Below are positions 22,925-33,671 of a stretch of DNA of 64,000 bases, piece by piece (position 1 is the stretch's first letter; every line of letters begins with the position of its first letter). The notes under the pieces were generated by a model, which saw only the letters and a list, made by a program, of their open reading frames with translations, did no database searches and had not been told where the DNA came from. This stretch comes from Abelmoschus esculentus (lineage: Eukaryota > Streptophyta > Magnoliopsida > Malvales > Malvaceae): contig JAUCBN010000006.1 in the NCBI GenBank assembly GCA_035048815.1, forward strand, positions 20,847,001 to 20,911,000, in the 5' to 3' direction. The position numbers were made by a program, and so were the translations under genes.

Positions 22925-23885
22925 TACCAAAGGTTAAAGACGAAAATTGGTTCTTGGTTCGTCGAAGGGATGAGTTTAAAGCCCATTGGTTGAGGAATTC
23001 ATGATGGATACCCAACTTAGTTATCTAAGTTCAATGTGGTCAAACGAAATCATGAAGAGTACTCATAGTGTACATTTTTACGACCTATCCCTATGATGAA
23101 CAATGTACATGCCCAGGTTGAGTTTTATTTCTCTTAATAAATTCATAGCACAGGTTTTGGGTGGTCTTAGTGAGAAAGACTTGATGAATTTACCGAATGT
23201 GGTTGAATAACTACTCTTAATAAGTTCATAGCCCAGTTGAGTGGGTAGTTCTATCGCGAAGGACTAAATGAACTTGCCGTCAGAAAGGATGAGTTCTCTT
23301 AGAACTCTTAATGAATTCAATCCCAAGAGTTGAGTTGTTCTATTGAGAAGAACTTATTGAATTCACCGATTAAAGAGGTTGAGTTTTTATTCTTAATGAG
23401 TTCTTATCCCAGAGTTCGGGTGGTTCATTTTATAAATGAACTTGAAGAATTCACCTATTTATATGAGAGGATGAGCTTAAGGAAAAGCTCTTTTGAGTGG
23501 TTTATATTGAGATAAACCTGATGAAATAACCTATGTAAGTGAGAAGGACTAGCCACCTTCTATGAAAAACGTTGGGCCGTTTTTCTAGTACACTTACTAG
23601 AATCCTGAGAAAATAAGGCTATATATACATTCGTATATATACTTTGTAGACACATCGAGGACTTCAGTGGATGAAGGGGTTAGTTGTGTGGTATGAGTTC
23701 ACCCCTATCTTAGAAAGTTTCAGATTCGTTCACTTATCTAAAAGAAAAATTACTCATTCCATTATGTACTAGTTTCAGATACGTTCACTAGTGCTTAAGC
23801 AACTAATCTCGCTATTGCTCTTCTCATGTTTTACCTTCAAGGCTCTCATAATTACGAAGGATTTTCTTTCGCATTAGTAGGGAAA
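22925..23885 (+). mobile_element. Internal remnant of an LTR element with about five 83-91-bp imperfect repeats
   Basis: Units starting at 23131, 23214, 23305 and 23390, with a fifth more decayed unit to about 23550, share the pattern CTCTTAATAAATTCATAGC, GGGTGGTTCTATTGAGAAG, GACTTGATGAATTCACCGA and GAGGATGAG. No gag or pol frame survives. The block runs directly into the LTR at 23886, and the purine-rich AGTAGGGAAA just before the LTR resembles a polypurine tract. I therefore read it as the untranslated 3' interior of an LTR retrotransposon or a non-coding derivative. Confidence 0.5.
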
Positions 23886-24333
23886 TGTTGGTAATGCTCA
23901 ATTTTGTAACCTTTATTTAAAATCTATTTAATTCTATTTTAAATAGAATTAAATTGTGCTTGGAAAAGACTATTTTGCCATTACTATTTAGCCTATAAAT
24001 AATGGGCATATTTTCTCATTTGAGATAACCCTAAGCATATGTTTGTTTTAGAAACATTCTTTTTTGGGTTTCTTAAACCTATATTGAGTGTTGTTTTTGA
24101 GTTGAGAGAAGAGCAATACCATCAGAGTTCGCTCCATCTTTTGGGTGTACGAAATTTGGAGAGTCGTGTTAACCTCAGGGGGCGTTCGTCCTTTGTAGCG
24201 ATTACACACATCGGGACGAATTCGCTTCTAAGGCAGTGGTTAATACCACGACACAGTTTAGTTTTGAATAATTATATTATTATTTTCTAGTCAATTCTAA
24301 CGCCTCGTTTTGCAGCAATCTATTTTTCCAACA
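23886..24333 (+). mobile_element. LTR (448 bp), 3' LTR or solo LTR of a retrotransposon
   Basis: The block starts TGTTGG and ends CCAACA, a perfect 6-bp terminal inverted repeat of the TG...CA type. It holds a TATA box (TATAAAT, 23994-24000) in the expected place. The flanking 5-mers (GGAAA and CGAAC) do not match, so there is no clean target-site duplication. That fits a 3' LTR whose 5' partner is lost better than a simple solo LTR. Confidence 0.6.
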
Positions 24334-26130
24334 CGAACTATATTATTATATCTATTCGTGATCAGTGTTATTATTTTTTCTTTGTAGTGATTTTACTGTT
24401 TTTTGGATAATAAATTCAAATTTATAAAAAAATATAAATTCTAATATATAATAATAAAGCATTAAAATTTAAAAATAAAATTTATAATTCCAAAAAGAAC
24501 TATGTACAGCTTACGGTGCTTTTATGATTAAGTCACAAGATTTATTTATATCAAAACAAATAATAAAATAAAACATCTAAATTTAAACTTCTAAATTATA
24601 ATCACGAGCTTTCTTCACCCAGAATTGATCAGCAGTATTTAGAGAGCCTTTCGTTGTTATCGTAAGTTATTATTCTTATAAATTACGCATTCGAACATCA
24701 ATAATACAATAAAATAATTAAATACAATTAAATTTAATTTTTTCTAAAAAGAATATTACTTTAACGTGTTACATCAATTTTTAATAGTAATTAACAATAA
24801 TGATTGTAATAAAAACGTATTAAAAGTTTATTAGTTATATCGTATGTTTTAAAATTTTGGTGACTAAAGTAAAAACGTTTTAAAAGTTCGATGGATTTTT
24901 TGATAGCTTATCCTTTTATTTATAAAATACATAATTAATATATATAACACAATATTAAATATAGTATTATACGAGTCGGGTCGAGTTAAATTACAACTCT
25001 TGGTCCAACACTCAAACCATTTAGAAAATGCATACGTAATTTTATGTAAATGTAATTTTCGAATTTAATAATTTCCTTGAAATTTCCTCAATTTTGACGA
25101 TACGCAAACCTTTTAAGAAAAAATAACCTGAAATATAAAAGTATAAAAGAAATGCCTACTGCCTACACATTAAAAGTAACAACCCAACCTCCGAGCTAGC
25201 CTCGCATTAAATAAATAAATAAATATAACATTTTTAAGGGTCGATTTAATATTATTTTTAAAAAATATATAGTAAAAAAATACGTTTTTAAGTGGTTTTA
25301 GTTTAATTGATTTAAAATTTGATTGTTTAATATTTTTATAAAAAAACAATTTTTTAATATTTGATTATCTTAAATATGATTTTAAAAGTTAATATATATT
25401 TTTTAAAATTATTAATATTTTGATAAAAATATTTTTATTAAAAATAAATAAGTGTAATAATTTTTTTCATGAAAATACATAAAATTAAAATAAATTTCAT
25501 TTTAGAGTAAAGAGATAAAAAATTTAAATCTATAATAATTTATTAATCATATAATTATGTATTGATAAAAAAAACATCTTTTTTTGTAATTTTAGAATAA
25601 CAAATAAAAGTTAAACTGTAACTTTAGCTCGGAAAGTACTGAGAATTTTTAAATTAACACACTTTCTCAAAAAAACTATATATTTTTCTGGGTTTTAAAT
25701 ATTTTTACCGAGCAAAAATTATTTACTCCTTATTACAACTCCTTTTGTCTTTTGTAGAAAATTTTTAAAAAATTAAAAATTTTAAACCCTAATCTTTATT
25801 TTTTATATCCTAAACCCTAATCCTTACACCATAAAAATATACTCTCCCCTTAGTTCCCTAAACCCTAACTACAACCCCTAACCTTAAACCCTCTAATTTA
25901 AAACGAAAACATAAAAAGATACATGAGAAAGAGATATATGATTTGCACCCGTTTTTACAAGGTAAGAAGGCAAAACAAAAGAAACTTTCCAAGTAACTTC
26001 TGGAATATAATAACCCCATCTTATGTTTCAAAGTCTTCATTACTTGAAAACATGTTGCTCCATCTCTTTCAAAACCATTAGAATATCACATACTTTTTAT
26101 TTTCTAGGAAATTGCCTCTTCTTTTTCTTA
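24334..26130. other. AT-rich intergenic with telomere-like words
   Basis: No gene is seen. At 25780-25895 there is a cluster of AAACCCTAA-type words (CCTAAACCCTAATCC, CCCTAAACCCTAACT), degenerate plant telomere repeats. Confidence 0.5.
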
Positions 26131-26136
26131 GCCCCC

Positions 26137-26144
26137 TATAAAAT
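26137..26144 (+). promoter_or_regulatory. TATA box close to the DUF761-type gene
   Basis: TATAAAAT lies only 17-24 bp before the first in-frame ATG. If used, initiation would fall near or past that ATG and favour the methionine at 26176. Confidence 0.4.
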
Positions 26145-26160
26145 GCCACTCTAATGGCAG

Positions 26161-26709
26161 ATGAGAGAATCAGCAATGAACATTTTTTTTCTGTTACTAG
26201 ACACTGGAATGAAGCTTTTCTGTTCAACTTCAATTCTTTCTGTAGTTACCCTTTTGCTCATGAAATATTTATCAACCTGCAATCTCGAATTCGAGTACAA
26301 TCCTCTTTCACTATTCGTATTGTTCAACGCGATTATAGTTTCTGTAATTGTTGTAAGCTATAAGCAATCCACATATGAATTTGATGGAGTCTGCTCAGCA
26401 TCTGAAGTGGGAGATTCTTTTGATCATATGGAACAGTGTAGTTATGTTTCAGATGGCTATGATGAAGATGATGCTGGTGTTTCGGATGGCTACTATGAAG
26501 ATGAGACTGGTGTTTCAGATGGCTATTATGAAGACAATGATGATGATGACAACGATGACGATGAAAATGACAGTTGGTATGTTACTGAAGAAGAATATGA
26601 GGATGATTTACAGCAGAGAATTGAAGACTTCATTGCTAAGGTCAATAATCGATGGAGGGAGGAGAGGTTAAGTGAAAGATTGAGAACGACCATGGATGGG
26701 ATGGGATAG
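26161..26709 (+). CDS. DUF761-type plant membrane protein with an acidic repeat
   Basis: This is a single-exon gene of 182 codons. The N-terminal third has two hydrophobic segments (about residues 17-35 and 48-67, the latter SLFVLFNAIIVSVIVVSY). The middle is strongly acidic with three tandem copies of about VSDGYYEDETG (residues 95-130) and then a DDDDNDDDEND run. The C-terminus (about 140-172; EEYEDDLQQRIEDFIAKVNN, then RWREERLSE) resembles the short DUF761 motif of plant proteins of this layout. Function is unknown. The start is ambiguous: an out-of-frame ATG at 26154 precedes the one at 26161, and a TATA box lies so close that translation may begin at the internal Met at 26176. Family call is from layout and motif only. 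Confidence 0.7.
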   Translation: MRESAMNIFFLLLDTGMKLFCSTSILSVVTLLLMKYLSTCNLEFEYNPLSLFVLFNAIIVSVIVVSYKQSTYEFDGVCSASEVGDSFDHMEQCSYVSDGYDEDDAGVSDGYYEDETGVSDGYYEDNDDDDNDDDENDSWYVTEEEYEDDLQQRIEDFIAKVNNRWREERLSERLRTTMDGMG

Positions 26710-27008
26710 GATAACTTATCAGTAGAGTTAATTCATACGATGAAAGTCGAAACTGCTAATTTTAAAAACAAGTAGACCGACCGATTTATATTTCATGTAC
26801 TAAAATTCCTAACTTAGAACTTGAAAAGGCTAATGTAATGGTATTTATCTAAAATCACCAGAAATTCTCACAATTCTACAACCTTGGCAATTATAGTTGC
26901 AAATTACAACACAAGAAGCTTTTCAAAGACAAAAAATGCGAGCAGACGATGTATGCCAACAGTTTAGAGCAACAAATACCTCAGATTAAGATCGATAACA
27001 GGCTCCTG
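26710..27008. other. Shared 3' region between the DUF761-type gene and cornichon
   Basis: Two convergent genes end here, so this is probably their 3' UTRs. Nothing else is seen. Confidence 0.5.
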
Positions 27009-28459
27009 TTAATCATCTTCTATTTCTAGTGCGGAGAAGATAATCCTACAAATACATATAAAAGTTCCCAGGTTAGCAGGCACATGATTAAAGGGAGCAA
27101 CTTTATGTATTTGTAAAGATAAAACTTACCAGAATAACGATAAAAATAGGAGAAGAACAAGGTAGGCAAGTTTATAATAGCGTTGGTTCTTCTCCCTTTG
27201 AAGCAAGTTAAATATCTCCGTGACATCAACCAGGTGCTGTTTCGATGTGTAACTGGTTACAAGAGAAGTTCGGAAAACAACAGAAAGAATGTACAATTAG
27301 AACAGAACACAAACTTATTATAAACTTTAATAGCAGTAGATAGATTTCTATGCACCGATGATTAATCCACAGTCAACAAGATAAAATGCAACTTCATTGG
27401 CAGCAAACAAATAGCTATAAATTTGCAACAACGAAAAAGCCAATTCTGCTAGAGAGGAAACATAGCTAATTTTAACTGTAATGCCCTACAAGGAAGGTTC
27501 AGATGCCAGCAAATCGAATGCGTATAACAAAAGTTCCATTGCTAGTTATATTGGTTATCAGTTATCCAAGGATGCAGTCTTTGCCCAAGTTATAACTAAT
27601 GAATATTTTGATCATTCATATTATCAAACAAGCTCTTGGAACTAAACAGAATTTAAAGGGGGCAAAATATAAGGGTGCAGAAGTGGTGCAATTTGAAACA
27701 AAAACTAGTGAATATCGTTTGAATTTGCCTACACAAATGATGAAAAAGTAGAATAAGAATAGGAGAGAAAAACTTACAGTTTCACATTGTAGTATGAATA
27801 TGGAGTACATAACAATGACATGACCCAATGCCCTGTTAATAGATAGAATAGACATAAAAATCCTTGCAGGAAGAATTCCGGCAAGACGACTTTGTTTATC
27901 CGCGATGAAGAGTCATAAGGATTGATGTAATCGAACTCTAAATCAGCCAAGCAAGTGATCTGCAGCATAATTACCAAGCTGTTAAATTTCATTCTCAGTT
28001 CTCATATACCCCCAAAACTCTACAGAGGAACATGGATTCCTTTTCATGTTTAAAACCCAAAAGAAATCCCCAAATGGTTCTCCAAATCAAAGATATCAAC
28101 ACCAAATCAATCCCACACAAATTTTATAACAAAATTCAACAGACCCAGATTAATGCATTCCAAATATGCCATTTCTTCTCTTCTTTTCTTAACAGAAAGC
28201 ACAGAAATGTGCATTTATTAAGTGATTTTCACGCAAATAAACAAAGAAAGAACTAAATAATCATCACCCACCAAGCTGAACAAAGAATCATAATATAAAA
28301 TCAAGCAAAACAGTGATGTAAAGTAACAATACAATCAGACCCAGGAAAGAAAAAGAAACAGATTCTAGGGTTTATGAATGAATTGACCTGATAAATGAGG
28401 ATAACAACCAGGGCAATGATGATGAAGAAAGAAAGAAGCCATATGAAAATATCCCCCAT
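27009..28459 (-). CDS. Cornichon homologue (ER-to-Golgi cargo receptor)
   Basis: There are four exons on the minus strand: 28459-28388, 27959-27778, 27252-27130 and 27045-27009, all GT-AG, giving 137 residues. Cornichon proteins are small COPII cargo receptors with several membrane segments that load membrane proteins for ER export. The N-terminus MGDIFIWLLSFFIIIALVVI is a membrane segment. Exon 2 has the family signature ADLEFDYINPYDSSSRINKV and LLTGHWVMSLLC. Exon 3 has HLVDVTEIFNLLQREKNQR and a hydrophobic stretch, and exon 4 adds the short acidic tail WIIFSALEIEDD. Length and exon order match plant cornichon proteins. The start is the first ATG of the spliced frame. Confidence 0.94.
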
Positions 28460-28639
28460 GACTGCCTTCCTCTCTCCTCCTTCCTGTATCTTCTTCTCCC
28501 TTGGATGATAAAAGGCTGAAGCTCAGGCGAGAAGGAAAGTTGTTGTCTTGTTGGTCTGAGAAGCAACGGATAGATTCGACCAAACACAGCTAAGGAGAGT
28601 ATTTCTAGACTTGGAACCCTTAAAGTAAAGTATCTCAAT

Positions 28640-30310
28640 CAAGTTTTCTCATCCTCGGGACATGTGAAAAGTATTCTGGGTAACTACATAAATTGCCATT
28701 AAAGTATCTAAAAAATCTAAAATAATCAGCAAACTTTCAAAACTTTAAACTATCTAAGAAACCGTTTATCTCGCAATTTGTGCGTTCCTGGAGGTAAGTT
28801 CCATGGCCTGATTCCTCATGCGTTAACTTTTACTTCGCTTTCGAGTGTTTGCTTAAATTTTCTTTCTGAAAAAGATGAAGCTGAAAGAATCGATTGATTA
28901 GGGATTGTCCTGGGCTCGTGGCTATGTGGCTTGGAAGGTGAAATCTCCAAGACAAAAATATGGGAAAATTTAGGGACTTAGCCCCCAAATTTTTTAGGCT
29001 TTTGACTTAGGATTATATCGATCGGATCGGGTATGCAATGTCAAATATGTTATTATGAGGTCCGATTGTGAGTGGAGCACCACAGGTGGTCGCTAAGGTC
29101 CCAATTAATTTAGGGTCAAATAAATTTAGTTATTTATTTTTTTTAGTTTTTATTTTATAATTTATTAAATAAATAAATAATTTAACAGTTAAAATTAGTT
29201 TTTTTAAATATATAAATAAATTAAATCTAACAATGAAAAATAAAATATTTAAAATATTAAATTAATTGTTTAAACTAATGAAATGAATAAAAAAATATGC
29301 TATTTTTTATGTTCAATACTAAATAAATAAATTTTAAACATTAACCATAAATTCTAAATCACTTATTCTAAATTCCACATCATACCTTAAACTTTGATCT
29401 TAAATTATAATTAACTCTAAACTTTTATAATTATTATTATTATTAGTGCATATATAGGGCAAAAGAGACAAACAAATTTACTCGTAACAAAAAAATTCTT
29501 TCGATTTTAACTTTCGCTCAAGACCACAAAGATCTCTCAGACAACATGATCATTATATAAATTTTAATAACTATCGTATCATTTATTTAACGGTGATTAA
29601 CTATTTAATAATTATTTTATAACAGAAATTAATATCTAATGTTTATTATATAACATTCAAGAGTTTAATGACTATTTTAAATTTTTAAGATAGTTTAAAC
29701 ATCATTTATATACTTTAACGTATTATTTTAATGGATAAACCAAACTAAGGGTTATTAAAATTTGAATAAATTTTATTTCACCATTTAAATGTAAAGTTAA
29801 AAAAAACACTAATATTATATTTTTTAAACAAAATGGTCATGCAATGTTGTTATATTAAATTAGATTAATTGGTTCGATTAGTTTAAAAAATTAATTAATA
29901 AATTTGGTTTTAAGGTAAAAAAAAAAATCTTACGGAAGTGTTATTGAATATTTAATATGTATATTAAATATTTTGATAAATCGAATTTGGTAAAATTAAA
30001 TTTGGATTATTGATATTTTGAGTCTAGTAACCAAAATGTAATAATTAAAAACTATTTTTGGTGACTAAATCATAAAAATATTAAAATTTAGATTTTTTTA
30101 AGGAGTTGTTAAACCATTAGTTTTTATCGGACTTTCTCCTTAATTTTTGCTATTTTAAAATTATAAAAATTAAGTTTGATTTTGATATAACAAATATAAA
30201 AGGATCTAATTATAATTTAAATAAAAATTTAAATACTTGAAAGAATCATAATTGATAAGGATTTTATGTAAAAAATTCAAGCAATTTTAAAGTTAAACTT
30301 TCGAAAATTG
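28640..30310. other. Cornichon promoter and AT-rich intergenic region
   Basis: The first few hundred bases should include the cornichon promoter. Beyond that I see only AT-rich sequence with no gene or clear repeat boundary. Confidence 0.45.
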
Positions 30311-30315
30311 CACAG

Positions 30316-30765
30316 ACGTTTTGATACACCTTGAATTTAATATAAAAAATATGAGTTTTTGTATCAAAACAATATTCCTTTGTTTCGATACATGTGTTTC
30401 GATATAACCCTTAACTATTTCAATACACTATTCATATAAAAAAGAGATTTTTTGTTAAGGGGTTTTCGATACAGCTTTTAACTGTTGATACACAATATTA
30501 AAATTTTAAAGTTTATGCATTTAATTAGGTATCTGTTTTTTAAAAATTGATTATAGTGTTTCGTATATCTTATAGGTGTTTCGATACAAAATTTAATATT
30601 TTTAAATTGTTTCGATACAACCCTTTGTTGTTTCGATACACCTCTCATTTAAGTTTTATTGTTTCAATACATCTTATGTGTATCGATATGCCTATATTTA
30701 TTGTACACTATATCTATCTCTTTTGCAAGATCGTTTTAATATAAAAATTTCATATATCGATACGA
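30316..30765. repeat. Irregular cluster of TTTCGATACA words, cluster 2
   Basis: At least ten TTTCGATACA or TTTTGATACA variants and reverse forms (TGTATCGATATG, TATCGATACGA) occur at irregular spacing. The cluster is similar in style to 8617-9012, but the words here mostly end in ACA rather than ACC. Confidence 0.7.
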
Positions 30766-30984
30766 ATAATTACAAAAATGTATTTATGATGGAAAAATAA
30801 TAATTCAACGATTATATTGATGATTCTAACTATCTAAACAATTAAAAATTAATATATATATATATATTATATATATATATAAAAGTCTCTAAAATATCAA
30901 CAACCGTTAAACTGTTTTAACTTAGATAAAACTTAAAACTTATAAATTCTTTTTAATAGAACAGTAGTTTTTTGTGTATTTTAT

Positions 30985-32340
30985 GGGCAATATTATATTA
31001 ATATTTTTTTAATATTTTATTATATAAATATACCTCGTTCAACTTCATTTATAAACTATACCTTGTCAGAATACGTAAACTAAAATCGCTTATTGTAGAA
31101 AGCTATTTCAGTAATCGCTTTGCGTAAGAAATAATTTACGAGTGAGTTGACATGCCTTTACACATCAACCAATATAAAATAAGTGAAAAGTACAAAACGG
31201 TTTCCATAAGACTATGAACTGACAAAACCCTAGACCTTAGAAATCGTTTTGTACACAAAGCGATTACCGTGAAGAAATCGTTTTTTGTACAAAACGATTT
31301 CTGTACCGCTTCGAAGGGGACGCAACCTTCCTATAAATAGCCGGCCCTATTTCATTCTAAATCACCCCAACATCGCTTCTTATCATTTTTCTTTGATATT
31401 TATCTTTTTTAGATTGTCTTTTAGTTACTTTTATCAAAGTTATTCGATAAAATAACGGGTTTATACAGATTAAATGAGAAACATTGTTTTGACTATTGGC
31501 GTAAAAACAATGAGATAATTTTTTATATATTCTTTTATATTATTTATTTTTTATTTTTTATTTTTTATTTATAATTTAATTTTTTTAAAGAGTTATGAAA
31601 GAGTTCTGAATTGTTATTGTCATCGGATCACAAAACTATTTCTTCATGTGATAGTTTCGTGATCCGATGACAAAAACAATTCAAAACTCTTTCGTAACTC
31701 TTCAAAAATTTTAAATTATAAATAAAAATAAAATAAATAATAAATAATAAAAAAAATATTTAAAAAATTATCTCATCGTTTTTACGGCAATAATCGAAAT
31801 AATGTTTCTCATCCAATCTACATAAACACACAATTTAAAAAAGAGAAATATTGAAGAAAATCAATAAGAAGTAATTTTGGGGTGATTTTGAATGAAGTAA
31901 GATCAACTATTTATAGAGAGGTCGTGTCCCTTTCGAAGTGGCTTTATACAGAAATCACTTTATACAAAAAATGACTTATTCACAGTAATCGCTTTGTATA
32001 CAAAGCAATTTCTTTGAAGTCTCTTTGATTTTCACAGTAGTCGCTTTGTGTACAAAGCTATTTCTAAGGTCTAAGGTTTTGCCGGTTCATAATTTCGTAG
32101 AAATCGTTCGCTTTACACGCAAATCGATTTCTTTTTTACCTATTTTTATATTGACTGATGTGTAAAGACATATCAATTCACCTGTAAATCGCTTCCTAAA
32201 CGATTATTAAAATCGCATTTTACGTAAAGCGATTTTAGTTTACGTTGTTCTTCTGAGAAGGATATAGTTTTATAAATGAAGTTGAATGGGGTACATTTAT
32301 ATAATAAAATATTAAAAAGGATATTAATATAATATTACCG
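30985..32340. mobile_element. Long foldback (hairpin) element, about 1.36 kb, arms about 640 bp
   Basis: The two halves are imperfect reverse complements over almost their whole length, meeting near 31640 (CATCGGATCACAAAACTA against TAGTTTCGTGATCCGATG). The outer ends are GGGCAATATTATATTAATA and, on the minus strand, CGGTAATATTATATTAATA. ATTTTAT flanks both sides (30978-30984, 32341-32347) as a possible 7-bp target duplication. The arms carry many AATCGCTTTGTAC-type words, and each arm holds a CTATAAATAG TATA-like box pointing to the centre. No protein is encoded. Confidence 0.8.
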
Positions 32341-32370
32341 ATTTTATAAAACATATTCACTTATATTTTA

Positions 32371-33130
32371 GGCAAAAAGATAATTTTAACCCTTAACGTT
32401 TATAGTTTTGGCCCTTATTCTTTTTTTGGGATAAATTTAGCCCTTAACCTATATCTTTTTGACAAATATCTTATTTTTTAACTAACTTGATGATTGAACC
32501 GTTAAAAATTTAACGATGATATATATAGAATATAATTTTAAATGACATAAAATGTAACCTATCAAATATATATATATATATGGAATATAATTTTATTCTA
32601 ATATAAAATATAGCACAATTAAAATTCAAATAAAATATTAAAAATTAATTAATTCTAAAATAAAAAAATAAAACATTCTTAACCCTAACTACGATAAAAT
32701 CAAAATCTTATTCGAATTGTATTTATATTTTTTATTATATTTTTTATTCTAAAATAAAAATATAAACACAATTCGAATAAGATTTTGATTTTATCGTAGT
32801 TAGGGTTAATAATGTTTAATAATCTTTTATTTTAGAATTAATTAATTTTTAATATTTTATTTGAATTTTAATTATTTTATATTTTATATTAGAATAAGAT
32901 TATATTTCATATATATATATATATTTGATAGGTTACATTCCATGGCATTTAAAATTATATTCCATATATATATCATCGTTAAATTTTTAACGGTCCAGTC
33001 ATCAAGCTAGTTAAAAAATAAGATATTTGTCAAAAAGATATAGGTTAAGGGCTAAATTTATCCCCAAAAAAGAATAAAGGTCAAAACGATAAAAACTATA
33101 AACGTTAAGGGTTAAAATTATCTTTATGCC
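32371..33130. mobile_element. Foldback MITE (760 bp) with perfect 9-bp target-site duplication
   Basis: The element runs from GGCAAAAAGATAATTTTAAC to the reverse complement of GGCATAAAGATAATTTTAAC. The arms are nearly identical reverse complements that meet at a loop near 32735-32755. TATATTTTA directly flanks both ends (32362-32370 and 33131-33139), a perfect 9-bp duplication as made by Mutator-like transposases. It is non-coding. Confidence 0.88.
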
Positions 33131-33497
33131 TATATTTTAATAGATAAATTATATAAAAATTACGCAACCTTTTATATTTAAAATTATATTTAAAAGTTAA
33201 ATAATTAATTTTAATATTTTAAATTTAAATCTCAAACCCTAAATCTTATAATTTAAATTTTAATCTTCAATTCTAAATCTTATATTTTACATATTATAAT
33301 ATAGATTCATAAAATTCAACTTAAATTTTTTAAAATCTTAAATTAAAATTTTATATAAATTTAAACTTATATAAATTTTGATTTATAAAAAATTGTTTAT
33401 CAAACTATTTTTTATATTATATTAATTCTGAAACAAAGCAATGGGATTGTTTAGAGAAGGAATTACTTTACCCCAAACCAACATAACGTGTTTGTGC

Positions 33498-33503
33498 CAC
33501 GTG
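33498..33503 (+). promoter_or_regulatory. G-box upstream of CPD photolyase
   Basis: CACGTG in the context TGCCACGTGTTGC lies 169 bp before the photolyase start codon. It is the core bound by bZIP factors such as HY5, which control many light- and UV-responsive genes. Its use here is inference. Confidence 0.45.
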
Positions 33504-33671
33504 TTGCATTTCTAAATTATACACGTACATTGTTTCAAAACCACACCTTCAAACCGTTTCTGCCATCTTCCCTCCAATTTCTCTTACACAATCAATATCC
33601 ACCGCCCTGTTCGACAACCATCCCACCCGCCCTACTGGCGCACGGTAGTAGACTCCCTTCGCTTCCTCTTC

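Noticed and set aside
23131..23560. CRISPR-like array of repeats
   Set aside because: The units are 83-91 bp, imperfect and tandem without unique spacers, in a plant genome, next to an LTR.
23330..24290. Short plus-strand frames in and before the LTR
   Set aside because: They fall within the repeat array and LTR and show no gag, pol or other domain.
30985..33130. MIRNA genes in the hairpins
   Set aside because: The stems are hundreds of bases long and belong to transposon-like elements with target duplications; no defined miRNA/miRNA* duplex can be argued from sequence alone.
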